Source of the DNA: Denitrobaculum tricleocarpae
GTDB lineage: Bacteria > Pseudomonadota > Alphaproteobacteria > Kiloniellales > Kiloniellaceae
Length of the DNA: 64,000 nucleotides
Assembly (NCBI RefSeq): GCF_007004665.1
Contig: NZ_ML660060.1
Coordinates: 186,001 to 250,000, forward strand
Reading direction: 5' to 3'
Position 1 is the first letter of the stretch. Each line of letters starts with the position of its first letter. The notes below the pieces were generated by a model. That model worked only from the letters and a program-made list of their open reading frames with translations. It did no database searches and had not been told where the DNA came from. Shown piece after piece: positions 23,181-32,027 of this stretch. Position numbers and translations under genes: made by a program.

Positions 23181-24638
23181 ATGTCTATTCCTTCAAGGCC
23201 CGTCTCGTTAAGGCCCGTTTATTCAAGGCTGCTGGCGGCAGCGGCTTTGGCTGCGCTTTCGATCCCGGCACTTACGCCGCAGGCAAACGCGAAAAACTGC
23301 GACTGGCGGATTTCGGGAAGCTTCAATGTCGAGCATCAGCTCGATGAAATGGCCGATAAATTCGGCAAGAAGCAGCCCCTGCGGAACATTCAGGTCAAGG
23401 TATCAGGCAAAACCGGAACGGCTTTGACCTGGGGCGAATGGGGCACCGTGCGCACCAATGGCGACGGCGAATTCACCCTCTCGAAAAACAAGTCCTGCGC
23501 CGACCGCTATTTCAAGGTCGAGGTGAAGTTCGAGGACAGTGAAATCGAACTTCGGCACGAGCATTCGACCGTTCCCACCAACAAGAAGGTTCTCTGGTAC
23601 GAGGCCTGGAACAGCGCCAATCTGGGCAACAAAAAGCCGCCCGCGCTGGTCGAGCTCGGCACCCTGACCTTCGGGCCGGGCGCGGGCATCTCGGGCAATC
23701 ATGAGCGCGCGGATTTTCAGGTCTACCGTCATGCCGAGCTCTGGACGGTCTACAAGTTCCTGAATGACGTGCTCGAAGGTTACGGGCCGGAATACGACTT
23801 CGAGCGGAAGCTGGTGGTGAAGTATCCCCATAACTCCGCGCTCGTGGGCGAGGCGGAAGCCAGCTACGTGAACCCGGTCACCCGCGTGACCTACATTCAT
23901 AAGGATGGTGCCCATGACAGTTTCAGAATGGACACCCTTATCCATGAGGCCGCTCATGCGCTTTTCTATGACAAATTCCATGGCGAAGCCTGCTTGACCT
24001 GGGATCTGGTCCTGACTCACGACACCCACGACCTCGCACCCAACTCCTGCTCGGCGTTTCACGAGGGTGCCGCGGATGCCTTTCAGCAACGCTTCAGTTT
24101 CGAGCAGTTCGGCACGGCGATGGACTTGCCCGACAACCGGGCCAGTCTCGCCAGCGGTGTCGGCCTGGGTGAGCCCGTGCCGCGTCCGAACCTGGTCGAG
24201 CGGCTGGACGAAGGCTGGACATCGATCTTCATGGCCATGATGTACGAAGACCTGGGCCGCCTGAAATTCGGCAGCGCCGAAGACACGCCGGGTTCCGCAA
24301 AGCGCGTTGCTTTTGTCGGCGCCTGCAGCCAGCCGAAGGTCAACCTCAAGCGCATGATCAAGGTCTTCCTCTCCAACAGCGAAAAGGGCTTTTTCAAGGA
24401 TCTGACCCAGGATGAAACCCGCATGGATCCCTTCCTCTCGCGCGCGGCCGCAATCCTGGCGAATTTCGATGAAGAGCACGCCAACGCCATCGCCGCCGTC
24501 CACGACAGCCGCCTGGACAGCGAACCCTCGGACTTCCTCTGCGAGGGCGTGGAGGTGGTGAAAGGCGATCCCCTGGGCGGTGATCTGCTGAACCCGAGCA
24601 GCGGCCCGCCCCGGCGGCGCGGAAGCTTTAACAACTAG
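23181..24638 (+). CDS. secreted HEXXH metallopeptidase of unassigned family
   Basis: A 485-residue protein. Residues 1-37 form a Sec signal peptide ending ANA. About 40-150 looks like a beta-sandwich (IQVKVSGKTGTALTWGEWGTVRTNGDGEF), reminiscent of carboxypeptidase regulatory/transthyretin-like domains. The catalytic part has TLIHEAAHALFYD (His255, Glu256, His259) and, 36 residues on, FHEGAADAFQQRF, where Glu295 is placed like the third zinc ligand of gluzincins. Several Cys may form disulfides. I do not recognise a named family. Terminator at 24662 ends the unit. ATG 23181 has GATGAGGAG upstream. Likely periplasmic or secreted; substrate unknown. Confidence 0.8.
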   Translation: MSIPSRPVSLRPVYSRLLAAAALAALSIPALTPQANAKNCDWRISGSFNVEHQLDEMADKFGKKQPLRNIQVKVSGKTGTALTWGEWGTVRTNGDGEFTLSKNKSCADRYFKVEVKFEDSEIELRHEHSTVPTNKKVLWYEAWNSANLGNKKPPALVELGTLTFGPGAGISGNHERADFQVYRHAELWTVYKFLNDVLEGYGPEYDFERKLVVKYPHNSALVGEAEASYVNPVTRVTYIHKDGAHDSFRMDTLIHEAAHALFYDKFHGEACLTWDLVLTHDTHDLAPNSCSAFHEGAADAFQQRFSFEQFGTAMDLPDNRASLASGVGLGEPVPRPNLVERLDEGWTSIFMAMMYEDLGRLKFGSAEDTPGSAKRVAFVGACSQPKVNLKRMIKVFLSNSEKGFFKDLTQDETRMDPFLSRAAAILANFDEEHANAIAAVHDSRLDSEPSDFLCEGVEVVKGDPLGGDLLNPSSGPPRRRGSFNN

Positions 24639-24661
24639 GGGGTCGAAAAGAAGTTACATCT

Positions 24662-24696
24662 GTCGCGCGGGGTTCCTCCCGCGCGACTATTTTTTC
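24662..24696 (+). terminator. intrinsic terminator of the metallopeptidase gene
   Basis: Perfect 10-bp GC-rich stem GTCGCGCGGG / CCCGCGCGAC with a 6-base loop, followed by TATTTTTT, 24 bases after the stop codon. Confidence 0.9.
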
Positions 24697-24814
24697 CAAT
24701 GTTTGATTGGCCTGCCGAAACGCAAATTTATAAATTGCGAGAGTGTTTGAAGTGAGTTCGTTAAATGGAAGGTTTCGCCCCAAGCAGTTTAGGCGGATCG
24801 AGAGAGGTGCTGCC

Positions 24815-25246
24815 ATGCAGGTCAAATTTCACACCAAGCATGTTTTTCTGGGTTGGGAGTACGCCTGGATGGCTGTCGATGAGGTTGGGGCCGTTGGTTA
24901 TTTTTCGACAGCGGGATTCGGACCCATACCCGAAACGTGCACCCGAAACGAAAACATGTTCGACGAAGCTTTCGAAGAAATCGTGCGAGAAGAAAAACGC
25001 TGCGAATATGAGCAGTTCAGCGGATTTGATGCGAGCATATCCACCTGGGGGGATGTCGCGCGCAGAGGTATTTTTAGTTTCGATTGGGAAAGTCAGACGT
25101 CAAGATTCATGCTCGTCTGCAAACCGCTGAACCCAATCAGGCTCGAAAACATGCGCGGGCGTCTTTACCAAGAGACCAAAGAAATCAGACTGCCATGCAG
25201 GTTCGCTGAAAGAACCGGAATGCGAGAGGTCATAAACTTTTGTTAA
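24815..25246 (+). CDS. orphan hypothetical protein, AT-richer
   Basis: A 143-residue soluble protein without signal peptide. Segments such as WAMAVDEVGAVGYFSTAGFGPIP-like (actual: EYAWMAVDEVGAVGYF, STAGFGPIPETC) and WGDVARRGIFSFDW recall small orphan proteins found in accessory loci, sometimes as immunity-type genes, but I cannot name the family. ATG 24815 is chosen because AGAGAGG lies seven bases upstream; a GTG at 24743 would add 24 residues of different character. Composition is AT-richer than the flanking genes. No toxin-like partner is adjacent. Confidence 0.6.
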   Translation: MQVKFHTKHVFLGWEYAWMAVDEVGAVGYFSTAGFGPIPETCTRNENMFDEAFEEIVREEKRCEYEQFSGFDASISTWGDVARRGIFSFDWESQTSRFMLVCKPLNPIRLENMRGRLYQETKEIRLPCRFAERTGMREVINFC

Positions 25247-25427
25247 GCCGGACCGTAAGAGGCATCACTTCGCGGGAAACTGCTCTGAAGTTTGTCGAAC
25301 GCGAGTGTGCGTACCTCCTCGGAGCCAGGCAGCCTTGGAAAGTGGCGACGACCATGCCAGTCTCTGATTATCAATTCTGCATATCGTAGCAGCTCATTAC
25401 CACCCGTTCCCCCGAAAGGACGCATTC

Positions 25428-26669
25428 GTGAAAATCGAAGCCATCGAAACCCTGCGCCTCGACGATCATCCCAATCTCCTCTGGGTACGAGTTCGCACCG
25501 ACGAAGGCCTGACCGGTCTGGGTGAGACCTACTTCGGAGCCGGGCGCTGCGAAGCGGATATTCACGACCGGATCGCGCCGATCCTTCTGGGGCAGGACGC
25601 AAGCCGGATCGAATTCCTCAACATGAAGATGCAACCCTACACCGGCTTCACCGGCAGCGGCGCCGAGGTGCGCGCCCTGGCGGCGGTGGATGTGGCGCTC
25701 TGGGATCTGGCGGGGAAGGCGGCGGGCAGGCCGCTGTGCGATCTGCTGGGCGGGCGGACGCGGGAGTCGATCCAGGTTTACAATACCTGCGCGGGGCCGA
25801 ACTACGTTTCCAAGACCTCCGCCGTGCGGCCCGACAATTTCGGGACGGCCAGCGGCGCGGCGGGCAGTCCGGCGGGCAGTCCGGCGGGCAGTCCGGCAGG
25901 TCGTCAAACCCATGAAGATCTGGAAGCCTTTCTCCATCACCCGGAAGAGCTCGCGGCCTCGCTCATGGAGATGGGCATCTTCTCCATGAAGATCTGGCCG
26001 CTCGATCTGGCGGCCGGTGCCGCGGATGGCATGGACATCTCAACCGCCGATCTGAAAAAGGGCGTCGCGCCCTTCGAGAAGATCCGCGCGGCCCACGGCG
26101 ACAAGATGCGCCTGAAGGCCGAACTGCATGGCCTCTGGAGTCTGAACGCCGCCAAGAAGATTGCGGCGGCGCTCGAGCCCCTCGACATGGACTGGATCGA
26201 GGACCCGGTCTGGATGGACCGAACCAGGGAAGTGGCTGAACTGGCACGCGCCACCCGCGCTCCCTTGGCGGGCGGTGAGACCCTGGCCAGCCTCGGCCAG
26301 TTCGAGGCTCTGATCAACGACGGCAACATCGGCACGCCGATCCTGGACGTGGTCTGGGCGGGCGGTGTCACCGCCGCGCGCAAAGTCGCGGCCCTGGCCG
26401 AAGCCCGGTCCCGGCCCATCTCCTTTCACGACTGCTCCGGCCCGGTCACCCTGGCCGTCTCGACCCATCTGGCGCTCAGCCTGCGCAATGTCCGCGAACA
26501 GGAAATCGCCCGTGGCTTTTATTACGCCTGGTACCAGGATTTCGTCGACCAGCTGCCGCCGATTAAGAACGGTATGATCACCGTCCCCGACGGCCCGGGC
26601 CTTGGAATGGATCTGGTTCCGGGGCTGGAAACGCGCGCCGACGCGACCTACCGGATTTCGAAGACTTAG
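25428..26669 (+). CDS. mandelate racemase/muconate lactonizing-type enolase-superfamily enzyme
   Basis: A 413-residue enolase-superfamily protein. The N-terminal capping domain is followed by a barrel with SMKIWPLD (Lys after beta2), AELHGLW, MDWIEDPVW and GGETLAS (metal-ligand positions), LDVVWAGGV and ISFHDCSGPV (Asp/His pair typical of the mandelate racemase subgroup). These predict abstraction of an alpha proton from a carboxylate sugar acid or similar; the substrate is not assignable. An Ala-Gly-Ser-Pro repeat insert (about residues 144-156) sits in the lid/barrel connection. GTG 25428 is the apparent start. No transporter or sugar pathway gene is adjacent. Confidence 0.9.
   Translation: MKIEAIETLRLDDHPNLLWVRVRTDEGLTGLGETYFGAGRCEADIHDRIAPILLGQDASRIEFLNMKMQPYTGFTGSGAEVRALAAVDVALWDLAGKAAGRPLCDLLGGRTRESIQVYNTCAGPNYVSKTSAVRPDNFGTASGAAGSPAGSPAGSPAGRQTHEDLEAFLHHPEELAASLMEMGIFSMKIWPLDLAAGAADGMDISTADLKKGVAPFEKIRAAHGDKMRLKAELHGLWSLNAAKKIAAALEPLDMDWIEDPVWMDRTREVAELARATRAPLAGGETLASLGQFEALINDGNIGTPILDVVWAGGVTAARKVAALAEARSRPISFHDCSGPVTLAVSTHLALSLRNVREQEIARGFYYAWYQDFVDQLPPIKNGMITVPDGPGLGMDLVPGLETRADATYRISKT
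25859..25894 (+). repeat. three 12-bp tandem repeats inside the enolase-superfamily gene
   Basis: GGCGGGCAGTCC is repeated three times exactly, in frame, encoding three Ala-Gly-Ser-Pro-like units; a partial fourth unit follows. A slippage-prone minisatellite within a coding region. Confidence 0.9.
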
Positions 26670-27112
26670 GCTTCGTTCGGGCGGTTCAAACCAGTCCAGT
26701 CTTGTGAAACTTCAGTTCCACCAAACGAGGTCCTGATCCCGCACGCGGAGGAGCCGGCTTGGCCTCCGGTCTCCCTTTCTGCGATGCATAGTGTGCTCCC
26801 GGACTCCGGCGTTCGCGGGAGTCGAATCCTGAAATCCAAGAGGTGTGCGGATTTGCCGCTGCCCGGATCCGCATCATGGGCGACCTGATTCGGGCCGTTC
26901 AAGCCATTAAGTAAAGCAGGAATCCAATATTTCCGGCCTTCTCCAGAGGATAGCAACAGACAGTACAGGTAAATATAGAAACACAAACAATACGTAATTT
27001 ATTAAATGGTTTAGTTGTATGGTCGTTTCGGTTTTCGCGACTTTCCAACACTGGTTATCCAGCGGAAGCGGTTCGTTGAGAGGGCTGGAGATTCCAGCCG
27101 AAGAGAGGAACT
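26670..27112. other. intergenic region with a duplicated 18-bp segment
   Basis: No convincing gene. Two direct copies of a TTCGGGCxGTTCAAxCCA motif occur at about 26676 and 26889 (16 of 18 matching). A small palindrome GACTCC / GGAGTC (26802-26823) lies between. The distal half (26930-27060) is AT-rich and presumably contains the promoter of the chemoreceptor gene, but I cannot place the boxes confidently. Confidence 0.45.
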
Positions 27113-29170
27113 GTGGACTTTCTGAACAACCTAAAAACCCGAAGCAAGATTGCTCTTGCGCTTTTGCTGCCTGTTCTGGGGCTTGTATTGTTTTCGGGTA
27201 TCGCGCTTGTCGGACAAAGCCGGACAGCATCCGAGATGAGGCATATCCGCGAACTGGCGGAATTGGGGCCTGAGATCAGCGCACTGGTTCATGAACTGCA
27301 GAAAGAGCGCGGCACCTCCGCGGGCTTTATCAGTTCCGACGGATCTGAGGATTTCGAAATACGCCTCGAGGCGCAATGGGGCGAAACCGACACCGTACTG
27401 AGCCACTTCAACCAGGTGATCGATCCGTTTCCGGCCGATACCTATGGCGCGGCCTTTGCCGCGAAAGTCGCGACAACGCGTGAAGCTTTGACACAGCTTC
27501 GGGCTTCGCGGGACGGGGTCAGTGACCTGGCGTTCTCTCTTGGCGATATGTCCGAATACTATACCGGTACGATTGCCCGGCTTCTGAGCATTGTGGCCGA
27601 AATGGCGGTCATCAGCAGCGATGCTTCGATCGGGCGCAGTATCTCGGGCTATATCAATTTTCTGCAGGCCAAGGAACGCGCCGGGATCGAACGTGCCATG
27701 GGCGCAAGCGGCTTCGGCCTGGGTTTCTTCGCGCCCGAGATCTATCGGGAGTTCATCGCCCTGATCGCGCAGCAGGAAGCTTTCCTCTCGGTCTTTGACG
27801 CCTATGCGACGGAGGCGCAGCGCAGGCTGCTCCCCGGAACACTTCGCAGCGAGGTTGTCGCGGAGGTGCAGCGGATGCGCGAGATGGCCATCACAAGTGC
27901 CTTCACCGATGAGCACGATTGGGTTGAGGGTGGATACTGGTTCGATATTACGACCCAGAGAATCAACGACATGAAAATCGTCGAAGACCGGATCGCCTCC
28001 GACCTTGTCGCGAAGGCAAATAGGCTCGAAACCGATGCCCGGTCCAGTTTTATGATTGCTGGCGGTTTGTCGTCGCTTCTGCTCCTGATGACCGGCATTC
28101 TCGTTGCGGTCATCGTGCGCAGTATCACGGCGCCGATTGCCCGCATGACGGATGCCATGTGCGCCCTGTCCCGGGGTGACTATGCAACGGAAGTCTTCGG
28201 AATCGCGCGCAGCGACGAGATCGGAGAAATGTCGCGCGCGGTTCAGGTCTTCAAAGACAACGGCCTGGAAGCACAGCGTCTGGCTGCTGCGCAGGCAAAA
28301 GAGCAGGACGAGAAGCGAAAGCGCGCCGAATACCAGGCGGAGCGCAGCCGCAGCTTCGATGAGGAGGTTTCCGCGGTCCTCGAAACCGTGGGCAAGGTCT
28401 CCGCCGAGATGCGCGCCACGGCCAAGTCCATGACGGACACGGCCGAGGAAACCCGTTCGCAGGCGCAGATCGTGACGTCCGTGGCGGAGCAAACCTCGGA
28501 AAATGTCGAGAGCGTTTCTTCTGCGTCAGGCGCGTTGACCGGATCGGTCGGCGAGATCAGCCGTCAGGTCACACAATCCACCGAGATCGCGAAGCGCGCG
28601 ATTGCGGAGGCGGAGCAGGCCAACAAAACCGTGGAGGGTCTGGCCGGGGCTGCCAAGAAAATCGGTGAGGTGGTCAATCTGATCCAGGATATCGCTGAGC
28701 AGACGAACCTGCTGGCGCTCAACGCCACGATCGAGGCTGCCCGTGCCGGCGAGGCGGGCAAGGGTTTCGCCGTGGTCGCATCGGAGGTCAAGAATCTGGC
28801 GAACCAGACCGCCAAGGCAACCGAAGATATCTCCGCGCAGATTGCGTCGATGCAGGGGGCCACGTCGGAAACCGTCGGCGCCATCAATTCGGTGCGGGGC
28901 ATTATCGATCAGATCGGAAGCAATGCGACGGCCATTGCGACTTCGGTCGAGCAGCAGGCCACCATGACCAGCCATATCACGCAGAATGTCGACGAAGTCG
29001 CCGAGGGCACCAAAGAGGTCACTGCAAGTATCAACGAGGTCAACGGCGCGGCGACGCGATCCGGCGAAGCCGCCGCCCAGGTCCTCCGCACGGCCGAGGA
29101 ACTCTCGCGCCAGTCCGATGCTCTTCGGGATCAGGTCAAGCGCTTCCTCGAGGACGTCAAAGCCGCCTGA
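27113..29170 (+). CDS. methyl-accepting chemotaxis protein with NIT sensor domain
   Basis: A 685-residue chemoreceptor. TM1 is about residues 11-31. The periplasmic region matches the NIT (nitrate/nitrite-sensing) helical domain, with [19 protein letters not shown] and [18 protein letters not shown], the two hallmark helices. TM2 is about 311-334, HAMP 335-385, and the signalling hairpin contains [29 protein letters not shown] near residue 530. The GTG start at 27113 is preceded by AGAGAGGA. No CheB/CheR-binding pentapeptide is evident at the end. It is monocistronic, consistent with chemoreceptors scattered through motile alphaproteobacterial genomes. Confidence 0.94.
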   Translation: MDFLNNLKTRSKIALALLLPVLGLVLFSGIALVGQSRTASEMRHIRELAELGPEISALVHELQKERGTSAGFISSDGSEDFEIRLEAQWGETDTVLSHFNQVIDPFPADTYGAAFAAKVATTREALTQLRASRDGVSDLAFSLGDMSEYYTGTIARLLSIVAEMAVISSDASIGRSISGYINFLQAKERAGIERAMGASGFGLGFFAPEIYREFIALIAQQEAFLSVFDAYATEAQRRLLPGTLRSEVVAEVQRMREMAITSAFTDEHDWVEGGYWFDITTQRINDMKIVEDRIASDLVAKANRLETDARSSFMIAGGLSSLLLLMTGILVAVIVRSITAPIARMTDAMCALSRGDYATEVFGIARSDEIGEMSRAVQVFKDNGLEAQRLAAAQAKEQDEKRKRAEYQAERSRSFDEEVSAVLETVGKVSAEMRATAKSMTDTAEETRSQAQIVTSVAEQTSENVESVSSASGALTGSVGEISRQVTQSTEIAKRAIAEAEQANKTVEGLAGAAKKIGEVVNLIQDIAEQTNLLALNATIEAARAGEAGKGFAVVASEVKNLANQTAKATEDISAQIASMQGATSETVGAINSVRGIIDQIGSNATAIATSVEQQATMTSHITQNVDEVAEGTKEVTASINEVNGAATRSGEAAAQVLRTAEELSRQSDALRDQVKRFLEDVKAA

Positions 29171-29236
29171 CCCGGCGGAGGGGGAAACACTTATTTTTTC
29201 TTCGGCAGGGAACAACGTGCGGATGCTCTCCTCGCT

Positions 29237-30550
29237 CTAAATCTCCTCCGGTGCGCACCAGCGATCGATGTCGTCGCTCTCGCCGATCAGGGCCAGTCCG
29301 TGGGCGATGGAGACCAGCTCGTCGCCGGTTTCGATTCTTTCGGCACCGAAGCGCGCTTCGAACATGCGGCGCACGGCGGGGACGAAGGAGCTGCCGCCGG
29401 TCAGGAAGACTTTGTCGACTTCGCTGTTCTCGAGCTTCGCCCGCCGCATGGCTGTATCCACGGCGCCGCTCATCTTTTGCAGATCACCGGCGATCCAGCG
29501 CTCGAAGTCCGCGCGCCGGACCGTGAATCCGAGATCGACGTCTTCCCAGGTGAAGCTGAGTTCAGTTTCCTCGCTGCTGGAGAGCCGGGCCTTCGCCTCC
29601 GAGACTGCCTTATAGAGTGCGTAGCCCTGGTCGCCCTCGACAAGATCGATGAAGTTCTGGAGCCGCTCCGGCTCGTTGCTGGTTCGGAGAAGCTTTTTGA
29701 GCTCCCGGAAATCCCGTGATGTTTTGAGGACCGAGAGCTCGCTCCAGCGCGCGAAGGCGGTGAAGAAGCGGTTGGGCAGCAGGAGGTCCTGGCTGCCCGA
29801 GCTGTAGGTCGTGCCCTTGCCCAGGCTGGGTGAGATCAGCTTGTCGATGATATGGAAGTCGAAGGTATCGCCCGCGACCCCGACCCCCGAAGAGGCGAGC
29901 GCGCGGGTTTGCAGGGTTTTGCCTCTGACCTCGAAGCGCATGAGCGAGAAGTCGCTGGTACCGCCGCCGAAATCCGCCACCAGAACCGTGGCGTCGCGCG
30001 TCAGGCGCTGGGCGAAGAAGAAGGCCGCCGCGACCGGTTCATAGACAAAGCGCACGTCTTGCGCGCCGAAGCGCGCCAGCGCGGCGCGGTAACGCTCCAG
30101 GGCGAGTTTGGGGTCCGGCGCGCTGCCGGCGAACTCCACGGGACGGCCCACGACCAGGCGGCGCGGCAGCTTTTCGATCTGCGATCCGGCACGGGCCTGC
30201 ATCAGCGTCAGGAATTTCGCCATCAGGGCTTCGAAGCCAAAGCGCTGCCCGTAAATCCGGGTCTCGGAAAAGAGCGGACTGGCGGCGAAGGACTTCAGGG
30301 ATTGCAGAAAGCGGCAATCGCCCGGGTTCTCGATGAAGTGTTCGATGGCCCAGGGACCGGCGTCCGACTCGATGGGGCTGTTCGGCAGGCTCTCGTCGGT
30401 CCAGAAGGAGAGAACCGAGCGGAAGGCCGAGAATTCCTGCCGGTTATGCTCGAAGACCAGCGGCGCCGCGCCGTCTGTGCTTCCCGGCGCGGCAGGCAGG
30501 GCGACCACGGTGTTGGTGGTGCCGAAGTCGAGGCCGAGGCTGGACGTCAT
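29237..30550 (-). CDS. yegD: Hsp70-family ATPase without substrate domain, YegD type
   Basis: A 437-residue Hsp70-like ATPase: phosphate-1 loop LGLDFGTTNTVVAL, VGRPVEF, RFVYEPVAAAFFFAQ, phosphate-2 loop VLVADFGGGTSDFSL and the adenosine motif KVFLTGGSSFVPAVRRMF. The C-terminal substrate-binding and lid domains of DnaK are absent, matching YegD, whose function is unsettled. ATG 30550 is chosen because the first strand follows within five residues; an upstream in-frame start adds unrelated sequence. The gene is convergent with the chemoreceptor gene. Confidence 0.93.
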   Translation of the reverse strand: MTSSLGLDFGTTNTVVALPAAPGSTDGAAPLVFEHNRQEFSAFRSVLSFWTDESLPNSPIESDAGPWAIEHFIENPGDCRFLQSLKSFAASPLFSETRIYGQRFGFEALMAKFLTLMQARAGSQIEKLPRRLVVGRPVEFAGSAPDPKLALERYRAALARFGAQDVRFVYEPVAAAFFFAQRLTRDATVLVADFGGGTSDFSLMRFEVRGKTLQTRALASSGVGVAGDTFDFHIIDKLISPSLGKGTTYSSGSQDLLLPNRFFTAFARWSELSVLKTSRDFRELKKLLRTSNEPERLQNFIDLVEGDQGYALYKAVSEAKARLSSSEETELSFTWEDVDLGFTVRRADFERWIAGDLQKMSGAVDTAMRRAKLENSEVDKVFLTGGSSFVPAVRRMFEARFGAERIETGDELVSIAHGLALIGESDDIDRWCAPEEI

Positions 30551-30787
30551 GATTCGCTCCCCCTGATATGCTCTCACCTGCCGCAATGGCGTCTCCGGGC
30601 CGGCGATTACGCACAGGCCGAGCCTCCGTCAGCCCTTGCCGCGGGTTTTCCGCGCGTGGCCTCCGGATCGATCCCACGGGCGTGATCTTAAGAACGTCAC
30701 GCGCGCCGAGGGGCGGATCGTTTCTCACATTCTGATGGCGGGATCAAGTTCCGGCTGACTTCGGGATCGAATTCCGGCTGAGGCGCG

Positions 30788-30910
30788 TCAAGCGCCCGGG
30801 AGGATTGAGATGACCGCCAGCAGACCCGCAACGACGATCAGACCCGTGGTGATGAACTTGTCCAATCTGTCGCCTGGGCTTTTGGGTTCGGGCATGGTCG
30901 GTCTCTTCAT
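30788..30910 (-). CDS. possible small single-pass membrane peptide
   Basis: A 40-codon frame (or 35 codons from the ATG at 30895, which has GAAGAGA just upstream) encoding a charged N-terminus, EPKSPGDRLDKF, then one hydrophobic helix ITTGLIVVAGLLAVISIL. This is the pattern of small bacterial inner-membrane proteins. It starts about 57-72 bp downstream, on the minus strand, of a strong palindrome at 30967-30991. Support is limited to composition and layout. Confidence 0.35.
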   Translation of the reverse strand: MKRPTMPEPKSPGDRLDKFITTGLIVVAGLLAVISILPGA

Positions 30911-30966
30911 CGGCGGGCGCTGGCATGGGAAACCTCGCAAGTGATTTCCTGCCCTGCGCTGTGGCA

Positions 30967-30991
30967 TTTGTATGTCATGTTGACATGCAAA
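30967..30991. promoter_or_regulatory. near-perfect 25-bp palindrome, candidate operator
   Basis: Arms TTTGTATGTCA and TGACATGCAAA match at 10 of 11 positions around a TGT centre. It lies in the AT-rich gap between the small membrane ORF (minus strand) and the NicO-type metal transporter (plus strand, ATG 31271). I cannot assign the regulator; a metal-responsive repressor is plausible from context only. Confidence 0.6.
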
Positions 30992-31270
30992 CATGAATTC
31001 GCGGTTAGCGGTGGTGACTTTTCCGAGGCAAAACTTTGGGGATAAACGGATGCGTGCCGTCCGGCCTTTCTGCCGTCGCACCGAACCAGGACGACCGCCG
31101 CAGATGTCACCGGAACGATCGCCGCAACCATCAAAATGATGTCCAACGCCGGGAGGCTCATCTAGGATGCTGCGGCGCGCGGAGTCGCGGTCGCAAACGG
31201 ACGGGGCGAGGCCGGCATGCCGGGGTGCAAAGCTCGCAGCCGGTATATTTTTTTAAGGAATTTCAAGGTG

Positions 31271-31993
31271 ATGATGGGTATTTTGGGTGTGGGCTTTCTG
31301 ATCGGTATGCAGCACGCTTTGGAGGCCGACCACGTGGCGGCGGTCTCCAGCATCGCCGCCCGGCGCAGCGGGGTGCGTGACATCGTCAAGCACGGCGTCA
31401 CCTGGGGTGTCGGTCACACCCTGACCCTCTTTCTCTTTGCCGGCGCGGCCCTGGCGCTGGGCGCGACCATCAGCGAAGGGATGGAGCGTTGGCTCGAAGG
31501 CACCGTCGGTATCATGCTGATTCTGCTCGGGCTTTATGTAATCTGGCGCATGCTGCGTGACCGGGTCCACTTTCACGTCCACCGTCATGACGGTGGAGTC
31601 CGCCACATTCACGCCCATAGCCACCGCGGCGAAACCGGGCCGCACAGCCCGGTCAAACACGATCACAGGCATAAGCACGCGGCTAAAAATCCCGGCGGGA
31701 TTGCCTGGCGCAGTCTTTTCGTCGGTTTGATCCATGGCATGGCGGGATCGGCGGCCTTGCTGGTTCTCGTGGTCTCCAGCGTTGAGTCGCCCTGGATCGG
31801 ACTCGGTTACGTGATGCTCTTCGGTGCCGGCTCGATCGTCGGCATGGGACTTCTTTCCGCCGCCATCGCCGTTCCGCTGGTCTGGTCCGCCCGGGCCATG
31901 ACCCAGACCAACCATATCCTGCAGGGCGCCATCGGCTGCATCACGATTCTGGTCGGCTCCATCACGCTGTTTGAAAGCGCGGGCTGGATCTAG
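31271..31993 (+). CDS. NicO/UreH-type nickel-cobalt transporter
   Basis: A 240-residue membrane protein with six or so helices. The first helix carries GFLIGMQHALEADHVAAVSSIAA, the H-x4-D-H metal-selectivity motif of NiCoT/NicO transporters, followed by GVTWGVGHTLTLFLF. The cytosolic loop is very His-rich (HFHVHRHD, HIHAHSHRG, HDHRHKH), typical of metal-handling loops. Helix 5 has GLIHGMAGSAALLVL. ATG 31271 follows AAGGAA at proper distance; longer starts are unlikely. Transport of Ni or Co is inferred from the motif; UreH-type homologues are also annotated. It is followed by the miniature transposon. Confidence 0.85.
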   Translation: MMGILGVGFLIGMQHALEADHVAAVSSIAARRSGVRDIVKHGVTWGVGHTLTLFLFAGAALALGATISEGMERWLEGTVGIMLILLGLYVIWRMLRDRVHFHVHRHDGGVRHIHAHSHRGETGPHSPVKHDHRHKHAAKNPGGIAWRSLFVGLIHGMAGSAALLVLVVSSVESPWIGLGYVMLFGAGSIVGMGLLSAAIAVPLVWSARAMTQTNHILQGAIGCITILVGSITLFESAGWI

Positions 31994-32027
31994 ACCATAG
32001 AGTTAGATCAGATAAACCTGATCTCTA

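Noticed and set aside
25859-25894. short tandem repeats considered as CRISPR
   Set aside because: Units are contiguous 12-mers in frame within a gene, with no spacers.
26802-26835. possible tRNA arm with a GTCGAATCC-like loop
   Set aside because: Only one hairpin and no acceptor or anticodon arms could be folded around it.
26666-26986. 106-codon minus-strand frame after the enolase-superfamily gene
   Set aside because: Contains duplicated NGLNGPN / TGLNRPN segments from DNA repeats but no coding character.
30907-31161. 84-codon minus-strand frame with hydrophobic start overlapping the small membrane ORF by ATGA
   Set aside because: No ribosome site, C-terminal half non-coding in character, and the 25-bp palindrome lies inside it; the overlap is probably coincidence.
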